A stretch of DNA of 64,000 nucleotides. Origin: NBLH01 sp050296515. Lineage in GTDB: Bacteria > Bacteroidota > Bacteroidia > Bacteroidales > NBLH01. The notes under the pieces were generated by a model, which had not been told where the DNA came from, made no database searches, and saw only the letters and a program-made list of their open reading frames with translations. Numbering within the stretch: the stretch's first letter is position 1; the number at the start of each line of letters is the position of its first letter. Below, piece after piece: positions 51,378-61,222 of this stretch. The stretch is from assembly GCA_050296515.1 (NCBI GenBank), contig JBNKRJ010000008.1, forward strand, positions 1 to 64,000. The letters run 5' to 3'. The translations under genes and the position numbers were made by a program.

Positions 51378-54245
51378 TCAATGCTTTAGAATTGCAAGAA
51401 AATCTTCGTCATCCCAAAACTTTTTAAAATCAGTATCAGATAAAAACTGCTCACTGGGTTTTCCTAAATTTAATGACTGTTTAACATAGGGCAACAGCTT
51501 TTCTTTGTTATCTTTCAATGCATAAAAACAAGAAAGGTTGAATGCAAGCATTTCATTGTCCACATCTTCGGCCTTCAGGTCTTGGGGAAGCAATTTTGCA
51601 AATACAAGCTCTTCAATTTCTTTGTCCCTTGCGATAATAGCATGAACAAGCGAGTTAGATGCCACATCTGATATTTTATGCGAGGTCCCGACTTTAGGCA
51701 GAATGGTGTTTGTATAAGAGAGAATAACAAGTCTTGATTTTTCAAATTCACTTCTTTGTAATGCATTAATTATCAACTTTGTCACATAGCTTGCCATATC
51801 AAAAGAATATTTTTCTGCATACTTGCTTTCATCTGCAATCTTCTCACTAATAGAAATATAAGGCTCATATTCTAAAGACGATATGGCACTTTCAAATTCA
51901 TCTTTAAGAATTTTTTTCTCACTATCAAGTTGTTTTTTTCTTTCTTCTGCTGCTTTTTTTTCTTCAAGTTCTTTCCGGATATCCTCTTCTGTTTTCCCCA
52001 TTAAGGTATAGCTGAACCTTTTAGAAAAATCTTGATAAGTTTCTTTGGTGATATAGTCTTCTTCCCTACTTGAAACATCAACATTTAATAGTTCAATAAG
52101 CCTTTCTTTTGACTTTTCACCTTCTTCAGCAAATTGTTGTAATATCGATTTTGTTTTTTCCTGATCAATCTCAAACATAACCTTTATTATGGCCGAAATA
52201 TGATTTGTTTCTTCTAATTGAATTACTTTATTCAACGTTTCTGCTAAAAGCGAAAAGGGGCACTCTTTGATGTTTATTTTTTTAAATCCGTCCCTTATAT
52301 CAAATTCATTATAAATATGTAATGGGACAGATTTTCCAATTTCAGCCAGCAGTCTATTAAAATCGCCTGCATCGCCAGTGGTCAGTCCATTTTTTATAAT
52401 TTCTATAGTGCCTTTAAGCGATTCTACTTCTGCTTTTAACAGTTCTGATAAATCCTGTTCCAGGATCTCCTTAAAAAGACCATCAAAGCTGTCATTATCA
52501 CTGTATTTGAATACATACGATTTAAAATGTTCCAGTACCTCTCTTTCATATTTGGAGTTCTTCATCTTTTTAAATAAAGGTACATACAAGTCCTCCATAG
52601 AATCGCCATATTCAGCGCTTAGAAAGTTTCCATCCAACCAAAGGACAAGTTGCGCCAGAGGTTCCAGCTCAAATGAAGGGAACAGGTCGTCAATTAACTG
52701 GTCCTGAACTGTACTTCCCCAATACCTGTGCCCTGTATCGTAGTATTCTGAACAGTTTTTGAATGCCTCAACTACTGCCAGTTGTCCCTCAATTGACTTT
52801 CTTTCAATGAGTTCCTTTATTGCTAATATGGTCGCGTTATAGCTGTCGCCCATTCCATCATCGGCAAAGGTGACCTGCACCAGGCGAATCAATGTTTTTT
52901 CACTAAGCTCTTTTATATGTATATTTATTGCATTGTCCAGTAGTTCAATTTCAAGGGCACTGTCATCAGCATCATATTTGTCAACATCAAATATACCTTC
53001 TACGTCATCTATGCTGTTTAAGGCCTGCTCAACTTTATCCAAATTAGCGGTGTTGCCTTTCAGTATGAAGAGGATTTCTTCTTTAGAAAGCTTATTGCTT
53101 GTTACTTCGCTTTTGTCCCTGTTTTCCCAATCCTCTATTGAAAAATGAAGAGACTCTATTTCTTTAAGGTTCTCCAAACCAAACAATGGGGCAAGGGCTG
53201 CTTTTATCCTCACTTTGCCTGAATCAAAGGGGCAGCTTCTTACATTCAAATATTCCAGTTGTTTTAAACCTTGTAATGGGGCTAGATCCTTAATTTTTGT
53301 TGAACCTAAAGACAAGTATTTTAAGTTAATTAATGTACTAATGGTTTCTGTTTCATTAATATTATATGCGTTGGTAAGATCCAGTTTTTCAAGGCTTTCC
53401 AGGTTTTTAAGCCCTTTTATATTTTCAAGCTGTGCCTGGCTGATAATAATTGTTTTCAGTTTTTTCAATGAACTTAAAGCATCCAAATTTGCAAAAGGGC
53501 AAAATGATGATTCGAAGTATTCAAGATTTGTTAAGCTACCAATGACTTTAGGAAAATTAACCGATTCCGGATCTTCGAAAAGATCATCCATTTCCTCCTC
53601 AAAGCTGTTGCTTGCTTCTCTGTTTTTAAAAATATCAATAAGGTGAAGTTTTTTTAAAGCTTTTAAATTTGCAAATTCTTCAGGCAGGTGCATAAGTTGT
53701 GGAAAGTAATTGAGCTCCAGCTCTTCTAGTTGAGGTATCATGGAGAACTCAACAGGAAACTCACGAAAACCAAGCCTGGTTAATGATAATGTTCTCAATG
53801 ATTCCAGTTTTGAAATTTCCGGGGAGACTGTTCCAAGCTTCCCTGAGCGAAGTGTTAATTTTTTTAAATTTTGAAGGTTCGCAATTTCGTCCGGTATATC
53901 AAAAACCAGATCAGTTGCAATTGCCAATTCTTCCAGCATGGGAAAATTTTTGCAAAGCGGAACAAAATCAATATTTGCCATTGTAATATGCAATGTTTTT
54001 AAATTCAGCCCTATCAGCTCATTTACACGAACGCCGCTGATGCATACTTCATTTAAAGATAGGTCTTTGAACCCACCAGGTAGTTTTTCCCATTGATCTG
54101 TTTTTGGGAAAAAAGAGAGTTTTTTTACATTAACCAACCTTTTTATTTCATCGGTATTAGCCTTTTTACATTCTTCTCCGCTTAAATAGAGTTCTGTAAC
54201 ATCTTTTGGATTTTGTAATGCCTCATCAATAAAAGTATACTTCAT
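51378..54245 (-). CDS. Cytoplasmic leucine-rich-repeat protein with helical C-terminal region
   Basis: 955 aa without a signal peptide. Residues of about 15-370 are leucine-rich repeats (e.g. LENLKEIESL, LKNLESLEKLDLTNAYNI, LINLKYLSLGSTKI), the middle (about 380-720) is helical with HEAT-like character, a charged coiled coil follows (about 745-785, rich in E/K), and the C terminus (about 850-955) resembles a TPR-type ending (LLPYVKQSLNLG, DTDFKKFWDDEDFLAILKH). This is an interaction-scaffold design; no enzyme domain is visible. Start ATG 54245 follows an A/T-rich leader with AGGAGAA, an unusually good ribosome-binding site for this genome. Function unknown. Confidence 0.85.
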   Translation of the reverse strand: MKYTFIDEALQNPKDVTELYLSGEECKKANTDEIKRLVNVKKLSFFPKTDQWEKLPGGFKDLSLNEVCISGVRVNELIGLNLKTLHITMANIDFVPLCKNFPMLEELAIATDLVFDIPDEIANLQNLKKLTLRSGKLGTVSPEISKLESLRTLSLTRLGFREFPVEFSMIPQLEELELNYFPQLMHLPEEFANLKALKKLHLIDIFKNREASNSFEEEMDDLFEDPESVNFPKVIGSLTNLEYFESSFCPFANLDALSSLKKLKTIIISQAQLENIKGLKNLESLEKLDLTNAYNINETETISTLINLKYLSLGSTKIKDLAPLQGLKQLEYLNVRSCPFDSGKVRIKAALAPLFGLENLKEIESLHFSIEDWENRDKSEVTSNKLSKEEILFILKGNTANLDKVEQALNSIDDVEGIFDVDKYDADDSALEIELLDNAINIHIKELSEKTLIRLVQVTFADDGMGDSYNATILAIKELIERKSIEGQLAVVEAFKNCSEYYDTGHRYWGSTVQDQLIDDLFPSFELEPLAQLVLWLDGNFLSAEYGDSMEDLYVPLFKKMKNSKYEREVLEHFKSYVFKYSDNDSFDGLFKEILEQDLSELLKAEVESLKGTIEIIKNGLTTGDAGDFNRLLAEIGKSVPLHIYNEFDIRDGFKKINIKECPFSLLAETLNKVIQLEETNHISAIIKVMFEIDQEKTKSILQQFAEEGEKSKERLIELLNVDVSSREEDYITKETYQDFSKRFSYTLMGKTEEDIRKELEEKKAAEERKKQLDSEKKILKDEFESAISSLEYEPYISISEKIADESKYAEKYSFDMASYVTKLIINALQRSEFEKSRLVILSYTNTILPKVGTSHKISDVASNSLVHAIIARDKEIEELVFAKLLPQDLKAEDVDNEMLAFNLSCFYALKDNKEKLLPYVKQSLNLGKPSEQFLSDTDFKKFWDDEDFLAILKH

Positions 54246-54359
54246 TTGATTCTCCTTTCTCTTGTTTAAATATTTATTTTTCTACGAAACCTCTTTAAAA
54301 TTTTCAATTATTCGATAATTTCTTAAAACATCGGCAATTTTGGCTAAGCTGCCGGTAAC

Positions 54360-57146
54360 TTACTTTTTCATTATTAAACTTATAAAAGTATGATTATTTC
54401 GTGTAATACATTTAAGTATGTAGCTACCGATTACCAGGTCATAAACATTTAGTGTTATTTTTTCGCTGTTGTTTTGCAAGTCCTCAACTTTAACCCTTAG
54501 GCCGGATGTAGTATAAAACTCGATTCTTGCTAAAGGGCTACCTGCAGGCTGTGTGATTGTGAGGATGTCTGTTGTCGGGTTTGGATACACATTTATGGAA
54601 TAATCACCCAGTTCGTCAAAGCCAGTTGTAGTTTTGGCTAATTGTACATCTTCACTAACATCACTGTCTACAACTGAGACAGTACCACTTGCATCATCAT
54701 AATTTGGTGCCGATACTGTATAAGCAATATTGTTTGCAGGGAGAACATTGGTAAAAGTGGCTATCCCTGAAGCATCACTGGTGGCAGTTCCATAACCATT
54801 TAAGCTTACCGTAGCACCAGCAACAGCATCAGTACCGGAATTAATTGTAAAAGTTACATTATAGGTAGTTAAAGACAAAGTCACTTCTTCGTTAACATCA
54901 CTGTTTACCACTGAGACAGCACCACTAACATCATCATAATTTGGTACCGATACTGTATAAGCAATATTGTTTGCAGGGAGAACATTGGTAAAAGTGGCTA
55001 TCCCCGTGGTATCACTGATTGCAGTACCATAACCATTTAAACTTACTGTAGCACCAGCAACCGCTTCAGTACCGGAATTAATTGTAAAAGTTACATTATA
55101 AGTTGTTAAAGACAGGGTTACTACTTTGCTAACATCACTGTCTACAACTGAGACAGTACCACTTGCATCATCATAATTAGGTGCCGATACCGTATAAGCA
55201 ATATCGTTTTCAAGGGCAACATTGGTAAAAGTGGCTATCCCTGAAGCATCACTGGTGGCAGTACCATAACCTGATAAACTCACTGTAGCACCTGCAACTG
55301 CTTCAGTACCGGAATTAATTGTAAAAGTTACATCGTAAGTTGTTAAATTGAGCATTAATTCTTTGCTAATATCAGAATCAATTACTGAAACAGTACCACT
55401 TATATCGTCGTATTTGGCAGACGACACCGTATAAGCGATATCATTTGCAGGAAGCACCTTTGCGAAAAAAGCTATCCCATCGGCATTGGTAGTGACAGTC
55501 CCATTGCTGCCAAGTTGTACATTGGCTCCCTCTATTGGGTTTACACCATCTGTTATGGTAAATGTTACCTTGAAAGCAGGAGATAAGTTTGCAGTATAAA
55601 AGGATTGTAAATTAGTTACAGTTGCCCCCCCTGAGTATTCATTATTATCAGCATCTTTCCAATAATTAAGTTTATAACCTGTAATATCTGGAGTAGGTAA
55701 CATAAATTCTGTTAGCGGATTACCAGAGAAAGCATCTGAGCCAATATAAGTTAGTGCAGTGCAAGCACTTAAATCTATATTTGCAAGAGAATTATTATTA
55801 AAAGCCCTATCCTGAATAGCAGTCAACGCATTACAGCCACTTAAATTAACACTTACAAGAGAATTATCATAAAAGGCCCAACTCTGAATAGTAGTTAAAG
55901 CAGTGCAACCACTTAAATCTATGTTCGTAAGAGCACTATAAGCAAATGCCCAATTCCGAATAGTAGTCAAGGAAGTACAGGCACTTAAATCCACACTGCC
56001 AAAAGAATTAAGCTGAAAAGCCCTTGTTCCAATATCGGCCAGGGCAGTACAAGCACTGAAATCCACACTTGTAAGAGAATTAGAAGCGAAAGCTTGAGTA
56101 CCAATAGTCACCACCTGAGCAGGAATAATAACTTCTTTGGATACACCTCCGTAAGAAACAATGGTTGTACTATCAATAGTAGCACCAGCTGTGCGTGCAT
56201 AAAAAATCCCATTGTGTGACATGCCATTGACCGTAGTTATTTTATTGCCATTAAAAACAGATCCACCTAAGCTGGTAATGCTGTTCGGCAACTTAATTTC
56301 AGTAAGATTATTATTACGAAAGGCTTCAAAATCAACATTAGTTAAGGCAGTACAGGTGCTCAAATCTATACTGGCGAGTTGGTTATTACGGAATGATAGG
56401 GCTCCGATGGTAGTTAATGCAGTACAACCACTTAAGTTTAAACTGCTAATAGAATTACCCCAAAAAGCCATACTCTTAATAGTTATTAATGAAGTACAGG
56501 CACTTAAATCTATACTAGTAAGAAAACTATCCCAAAAAGAACGTTGTCCAATAGTAGTTAAGGCTGTACATGCACTAAAGTCGACACTGGTAAGGGAGTT
56601 CAAAATGAATGCATCGGTTCCAATAACTACTACCTGGGCAGGGATAGTTACGTCTTTTGAAGCCCCTCCATAAGAAACAATAGTGGTATAATCAATAGTA
56701 GCATCAGCCTTACGCGCATAAAAAATCCCATCGGATGCTGCACCATTAACTGTAGTTATTTGATTGTGATTAAATGCTAATTCTCCCATATATATCAGGT
56801 TATTTGGAAGGTTAATTTCGGTAAGGGAATTCGAACAGAAAGCATAATCGCCAATGTGTGTTAAGCTGGCAGGTAGTTCTATGCTTGTAAGGCCTTTATA
56901 ATAAAACACACCATCGCTGACATAACCTCCATCCCTTATCCCTTCTACACTTTGTCCATCAAGTGTTGCGGGGATGATTATGTCCGTAATAGCAAAATCG
57001 TAAGAACAGCTTTGTATGATGCCCCCGGTTACCACTACATCATCATCCGTCAAGGTATACTGGGCGTTGGTAGCAGAAACTGTGGAAAAAAACAATAAAA
57101 AAAACAGGCTTACTTGCCTTAGTATTTTAGTTACTTCTTGTTTCAT
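54360..57146 (-). CDS. BspA-type LRR surface protein with T9SS domain, copy 1
   Basis: 928-aa exported adhesin-like protein. Signal peptide ends about SATNAQ. Residues of about 35-480 are BspA/LRR_5 repeats (SLTSVDFSACTALTTIGQRSF and variants). Four tandem beta-sandwich units of ~78 aa follow (about 500-825; TFTINSGTEAVAGATVSLNG, GIATFTNV, IAYTVSAPNYDD), resembling carboxypeptidase-regulatory-like or PEGA repeats, and a T9SS sorting domain ends the chain (INVYPNPTTDILTI). Likely outer-surface attached. Promoter region and coding sequence are duplicated at 57474. The near-identical repeat units favour unit gain and loss by recombination. Confidence 0.92.
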   Translation of the reverse strand: MKQEVTKILRQVSLFFLLFFSTVSATNAQYTLTDDDVVVTGGIIQSCSYDFAITDIIIPATLDGQSVEGIRDGGYVSDGVFYYKGLTSIELPASLTHIGDYAFCSNSLTEINLPNNLIYMGELAFNHNQITTVNGAASDGIFYARKADATIDYTTIVSYGGASKDVTIPAQVVVIGTDAFILNSLTSVDFSACTALTTIGQRSFWDSFLTSIDLSACTSLITIKSMAFWGNSISSLNLSGCTALTTIGALSFRNNQLASIDLSTCTALTNVDFEAFRNNNLTEIKLPNSITSLGGSVFNGNKITTVNGMSHNGIFYARTAGATIDSTTIVSYGGVSKEVIIPAQVVTIGTQAFASNSLTSVDFSACTALADIGTRAFQLNSFGSVDLSACTSLTTIRNWAFAYSALTNIDLSGCTALTTIQSWAFYDNSLVSVNLSGCNALTAIQDRAFNNNSLANIDLSACTALTYIGSDAFSGNPLTEFMLPTPDITGYKLNYWKDADNNEYSGGATVTNLQSFYTANLSPAFKVTFTITDGVNPIEGANVQLGSNGTVTTNADGIAFFAKVLPANDIAYTVSSAKYDDISGTVSVIDSDISKELMLNLTTYDVTFTINSGTEAVAGATVSLSGYGTATSDASGIATFTNVALENDIAYTVSAPNYDDASGTVSVVDSDVSKVVTLSLTTYNVTFTINSGTEAVAGATVSLNGYGTAISDTTGIATFTNVLPANNIAYTVSVPNYDDVSGAVSVVNSDVNEEVTLSLTTYNVTFTINSGTDAVAGATVSLNGYGTATSDASGIATFTNVLPANNIAYTVSAPNYDDASGTVSVVDSDVSEDVQLAKTTTGFDELGDYSINVYPNPTTDILTITQPAGSPLARIEFYTTSGLRVKVEDLQNNSEKITLNVYDLVIGSYILKCITRNNHTFISLIMKK

Positions 57147-57262
57147 AGTTATCTTTTTAAATTTAATCAGTCTTTAATTCAATGCTTTATTAAACTTTAA
57201 CACTCCAGTCAGAATTTTACGGGCAGGTTTCATAATAACCAGACAAGAGTTATTGTAAATAG

Positions 57263-57336
57263 CAAAAGTATCAAGAGGATTCCTATTGCACATCCCCAAT
57301 AGTCGGGAAATAAAAAATCACTGTAAATGGGGATGT
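57263..57336 (-). promoter_or_regulatory. Promoter and palindrome upstream of BspA copy 1
   Basis: On the minus strand TACTTTTG (57263-57270) fits the -7 consensus TAnnTTTG. Upstream, ACATCCCCA (57290-57298) and TGGGGATGT (57328-57336) form a 9-bp inverted repeat 29 bp apart. The whole arrangement is repeated upstream of the second BspA gene. A regulator binding site is inferred. Confidence 0.55.
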
Positions 57337-57385
57337 AGGCTTTGAGGTTGCAGATATTTTAACAATTAGAAATACAAAGAAAAGA

Positions 57386-57403
57386 CTTTGGGAATCCCCA
57401 AAG
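57386..57403 (-). terminator. Rho-independent terminator for BspA copy 2
   Basis: Perfect stem CTTTGGG/CCCAAAG with a 4-nt loop, followed on the minus strand by TCTTTTCTTT. Lies about 70 bp beyond the stop of the gene at 57474. Confidence 0.75.
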
Positions 57404-57473
57404 CCCTTTCTAATCAATTAATTAACTATATACTACTCTACTCCACTGGAACAAGAACCTCTTATCCCCATCC

Positions 57474-60341
57474 TCACTTCTTTAAAACCCTTTTAGAAAA
57501 TATTTGGTTACTTTGAGTTAAAAGCCTCAAAACATAAACCCCTTCTTTAAGCTCCTTGACATTTAGGTCTATCCTATTTTGATTCTTATTGAAAGACTTT
57601 AGATAAACCTTTTGTCCGCCAAGGGTATAAAGTTCAATGTTTGTAATTTTATCCTCAGTAGCCTGGGTGACTGATACAAGATCAGTTGCCGGGTTTGGAA
57701 ACACTCTTAATTCACTATTAATCAAGTCATTGAAGCCAGTTGTTGTTAAATTAACATCTTCACTAACGTTGCTATCCACTACAGAAATACTCCCGTTTGC
57801 ATCACCGTTGTTTCCTGCAGCTACTGTATAAGCAATGTCTGTTTCAGGCGCAACATCAGTAAACACAGCTATACCTGAAGCATCACTGGTGGCAGTTCCA
57901 TAACCTGATAAACTCACCGTAGCTCCAGCAACTGCTTCAGTACCAGAATTAATTGTAAAAGTTACATTATAAGTAGTTAAAGACAGAGTTACTTCTTCAC
58001 TAACATCACTGTTTCCAACTGAGACAGCACCACTAACATCATCATAATTTGGTGCCGATACCGTATACGCTATACTATTTACAGGAACAACATTGGTAAA
58101 AGTGGCTATCCCTGAAGCATCACTCGTTGCTGTACCATAACCATTTAAGCTTACTGTAGCTCCAGCAACTGCTTCAGTACCAGAATTAATTGTAAAAGTT
58201 ACATTATAAGTAGTTAAAGACAGAGTTATTTCTTCACTAACATCACTGTCTGCAACTGAAACAGTACCACTTACATCATCATAATTTGACGCCGATACTG
58301 TATAAGCAATATCGTTTGCAAGGGCAACATTGGTAAAAGTGGCTATCCCTGAAGCATCACTCGTTGCTGTACCATAACCATTTAAGCTTACTGTAGCTCC
58401 GGCAATGGCATCAGTACCGGAATTGATTGTAAAAGTTACATTATAAACTAAAGACAAGGTCACTTCTTCATTAACATTACTGTTTAGTACTGAAACTGTA
58501 CCACTTGTGCCATCATAATTTGATGCCGACACTGTATAAATAATATTATTTGCAGGGAGAACATTGGAAAAAGTGGCTATCCCTGAAGCATCACTTGTAA
58601 CAGTACCATAACCATTTAAGCTTACTGTAGCTCCAGCAATGGCATCAGTACCGGAATTAATTGTAAAAGTTACATTATAAGTAGTTAAATTTAGCGTTAC
58701 CTCTTTGCTAATATCACTATCTATCACCGAAACTGTGCCACTTGCATTATCATAATTTAGTGCCGATACTGTATACGCGATATTGTTTGCCGGAAACACC
58801 TTTGCGAAAACAGCTATCCCATCAGCATTGGTTGTAACTGTCCCATTGCTGCCAAGTTGCACATTGGCCCCCTCTATTGGGTATACACCATCTGTTACGG
58901 TAAATGTTACTACTTTGAAAGTTGACGTTAAATTTGCACCATAAGTAATAGATAAATTGCTTACCGTTTCACCTCCGGCATATATATTACCACCCCCAAT
59001 CCAATAATTAAATTGATAATCGGGAATATCAGGAGTTGGAAGCATAAACTCTGTTAACAAATTATTATAAAAAGCATATGAGCCAATAGTAGTTAAGGCA
59101 GTGCAACCACTTAAATCTAAGCTTGCAAGAGCATTATAAGCAAATGCCCAACTCTGAATAGAAGTCAAAGAAGTACAGGCACTTAAATCCACACTGGTAA
59201 AAGAATTAGACTGAAAAGCCCTGGTTCCAATATCGATCAAGGCAGTACAAGTACTGAAATCCACACTTGTAAGAGAATTATAGGCGAAAGCCTGAGTAGC
59301 AATAGTCACCACCTGAGCAGGAACAATAACTTCTTTTGATGCACCTCCATAAGAAACAATGATTGTACTATCAATAGTAGCATCCGATTTGCGTGCATAA
59401 AAAATCCCATTGTGTGACATGCCATTGAATATAGTTATTTGATTACCATTAAAAACAGACTCACCTAAGCTGGTAATACTGTTCGGCAACTTAATTTCAG
59501 TAAGGCTATTTTCATGAAAAGCTTCAAAATCAACATTAGTTAAAGCAGTACAGGTGCTCAAATCTAAGCTTGCAAGATTGTTTCCACGGAAAGCATAGGC
59601 TCCAATAGTAGTCAAGGCTGTACAACCGTTTAAGTTCAAACTGTTAATAGAATTTTCCCAAAAAGCCTTACTCTCTATAGTAGTTAATGAGGTACAGGCA
59701 CTTAAATCTATACTTGTGAGAGATATGCCTGAAAAAAAACTACTCATAAAAGCACCTTCTCCAATAGTAGTTAAGGCGGTACAGGCACTAAAATCTACAC
59801 TTGTAAGAGTGTTTGAAATGAATGCAAATGCTCCAATAATTACAACCTGAGATGGAATAATTACACCATCCGCCCCTCCTCCGTAAGAAACAATCGTGGT
59901 ATAATCGATAGTGGCATCAGCGTTACGTGCATAAAAAATCCCATCGGATGCTGTACCATTGACCGTAGTTATTTGATTGTTATTAAACGCAGACTCACCT
60001 ATGTGTATTAGGCCGTTTGGCAGATTAATTTCAGTAAGGGAATTATAGCTGAAAGCATTATCACCGATGTATGTTAAACTGGCAGGCAATTCTATGCTTG
60101 TAAGGCCTTTATAATAAAACACCGCATTGCTAATCCCAGTAACGCTTTGTCCGTCAAGTGTTGCGGGAATGATTACGTCTTTAATTGCAAAATCGTAAGA
60201 ACAGCTTTGTATGACGCCCCCGGTTACTACTACATCAGCATCTGTTAGGGTATACTGGGCGGTGGTGACAGAAATTGTGGAAAAAAACAATAAAAAAAAC
60301 AGGCTTACTTGTTGTAGTATTTTAGCTATTTCTTGTTTCAT
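57474..60341 (-). CDS. BspA-type LRR surface protein with T9SS domain, copy 2
   Basis: 955-aa paralogue of the gene at 54360, with the same order: signal peptide (ending TTAQ), BspA/LRR_5 repeats (about 35-430), five tandem beta-sandwich units (one more than copy 1), and a T9SS sorting domain (LRVFPNPATDLVSVTQ). The LRR region is shorter than in copy 1 by a few repeats. The C-terminal sorting domain is the most diverged part, while repeat units are very similar between the copies, consistent with conversion or recombination among repeats. Likely surface adhesin or host/particle-binding protein; ligand unknown. Confidence 0.92.
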   Translation of the reverse strand: MKQEIAKILQQVSLFFLLFFSTISVTTAQYTLTDADVVVTGGVIQSCSYDFAIKDVIIPATLDGQSVTGISNAVFYYKGLTSIELPASLTYIGDNAFSYNSLTEINLPNGLIHIGESAFNNNQITTVNGTASDGIFYARNADATIDYTTIVSYGGGADGVIIPSQVVIIGAFAFISNTLTSVDFSACTALTTIGEGAFMSSFFSGISLTSIDLSACTSLTTIESKAFWENSINSLNLNGCTALTTIGAYAFRGNNLASLDLSTCTALTNVDFEAFHENSLTEIKLPNSITSLGESVFNGNQITIFNGMSHNGIFYARKSDATIDSTIIVSYGGASKEVIVPAQVVTIATQAFAYNSLTSVDFSTCTALIDIGTRAFQSNSFTSVDLSACTSLTSIQSWAFAYNALASLDLSGCTALTTIGSYAFYNNLLTEFMLPTPDIPDYQFNYWIGGGNIYAGGETVSNLSITYGANLTSTFKVVTFTVTDGVYPIEGANVQLGSNGTVTTNADGIAVFAKVFPANNIAYTVSALNYDNASGTVSVIDSDISKEVTLNLTTYNVTFTINSGTDAIAGATVSLNGYGTVTSDASGIATFSNVLPANNIIYTVSASNYDGTSGTVSVLNSNVNEEVTLSLVYNVTFTINSGTDAIAGATVSLNGYGTATSDASGIATFTNVALANDIAYTVSASNYDDVSGTVSVADSDVSEEITLSLTTYNVTFTINSGTEAVAGATVSLNGYGTATSDASGIATFTNVVPVNSIAYTVSAPNYDDVSGAVSVGNSDVSEEVTLSLTTYNVTFTINSGTEAVAGATVSLSGYGTATSDASGIAVFTDVAPETDIAYTVAAGNNGDANGSISVVDSNVSEDVNLTTTGFNDLINSELRVFPNPATDLVSVTQATEDKITNIELYTLGGQKVYLKSFNKNQNRIDLNVKELKEGVYVLRLLTQSNQIFSKRVLKK

Positions 60342-60457
60342 GGTTATCTTTTTTAATTAAATCTGTCTTTGTTTCAATGCTTTGTTAAACTATATCACTC
60401 CAGTCAGAATTTTACGGGCAGGTTTCATAATAACCAGACAAGAGCTATTGTAAATAG

Positions 60458-60530
60458 CAAAAGTATTAAGAGGATTCTTATTGCACATCCCCAATAATAG
60501 GGAAATAAAAAATCACTGAAAATGGGGATA
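60458..60530 (-). promoter_or_regulatory. Promoter and palindrome upstream of BspA copy 2
   Basis: Same layout as 57263-57336: -7 box TACTTTTG on the minus strand at 60458-60465 and an inverted repeat ACATCCCCA (60485-60493) with TGGGGATA (60523-60530, one mismatch). Homology to the other promoter ends just after the palindrome. Confidence 0.55.
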
Positions 60531-60578
60531 CTGGCTCTGACAATTTCAACTGGATTTTTGTGCAATTCTTACATCCAC

Positions 60579-60707
60579 AAACTTTTAGACAAAGTTGAAA
60601 ACGCTGGTGGAAAAATTTTGGAGTCAAAGTCCTCAATGGCTTTTGAAATTATTGCCATAATTATTGATCTAGAAGGAAATAGAATTGGACTTCATGCAGA
60701 AAGATGA
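60579..60707 (+). pseudogene. C-terminal remnant of a VOC/glyoxalase-family protein
   Basis: KLLDKVENAGGKILESKSS and FEIIAIIIDLEGNRIGLHAE are the usual last ~40 residues of small VOC proteins (glyoxalase/bleomycin-resistance fold), including the 'D.eGN.iGLh' ending. The rest of the protein is absent; the fragment abuts the BspA upstream palindrome, so the BspA duplication or another rearrangement probably cut the gene. Confidence 0.7.
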
Positions 60708-60744
60708 ATTAAGGGTTCTCTAAGAATATAATAAAGTTTGGGAG

Positions 60745-60988
60745 ATGGAAATATTTCATTCCAAACCGGAAAAGATATCCCGTAAGTGAATATTCCTGAA
60801 AAAGATTGTGCCAAAGCACTAATTCAGGTGATGTACCAGAACCTTTTGCTGATTTTTTAGCAGGCTCGCACGTTTCAACTGAAAAAGGAGACCTTTTTGA
60901 TAATGGCCATCAACTTTTTAAATTAATAGGGCACCCTACAACATCTTTGGCAAAGGCAATTTCTGATGTTTTATCGAAAATTGGATAA
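60745..60988 (+). pseudogene. Remnant of an NmrA/SDR-family NAD(P)-binding oxidoreductase
   Basis: Two frames carry adjoining pieces of one family: VNIPEKDCAKALIQV in one, then VPEPFADFLAGSHVSTEKGD and LFKLIGHPTTSLAKAISDVL in the next, which resembles the C-terminal end of NmrA-like NAD(P)H-dependent oxidoreductases. A frameshift joins them and the Rossmann N-terminal part is missing. Beside the VOC remnant. Confidence 0.6.
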
Positions 60989-61067
60989 AATAGTTCGCTG
61001 AATGCATTTTTGAAAGAGTTTATAGCCGTATTATCTGAAAACTCTTCGTTATTTAACAACGCTTACT

Positions 61068-61106
61068 AAAAAAGAATTAATTTTGCTGAGCATATAATTC
61101 TTTTTT
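61068..61106. terminator. Bidirectional terminator-like hairpin
   Basis: AAAAAAGAATTA and TAATTCTTTTTT are a perfect 12-bp inverted repeat with a 15-nt loop and T-runs on both strands; downstream of the oxidoreductase remnant. Confidence 0.7.
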
Positions 61107-61222
61107 CATTATTGTCCTTTCTTCTAATATCAAATAGAGAAAAAAGATTGCTCAACTATGGGAAATATAGAAAAAGCAAGTCTCTTAAAATCACTGAAAA
61201 TATTGTCTAGCAGGGTAGTTAA

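Noticed and set aside
56212..56673. 153-codon + strand frame inside a BspA gene
   Set aside because: Arises from the periodic repeat structure on the opposite strand and has no independent protein character.
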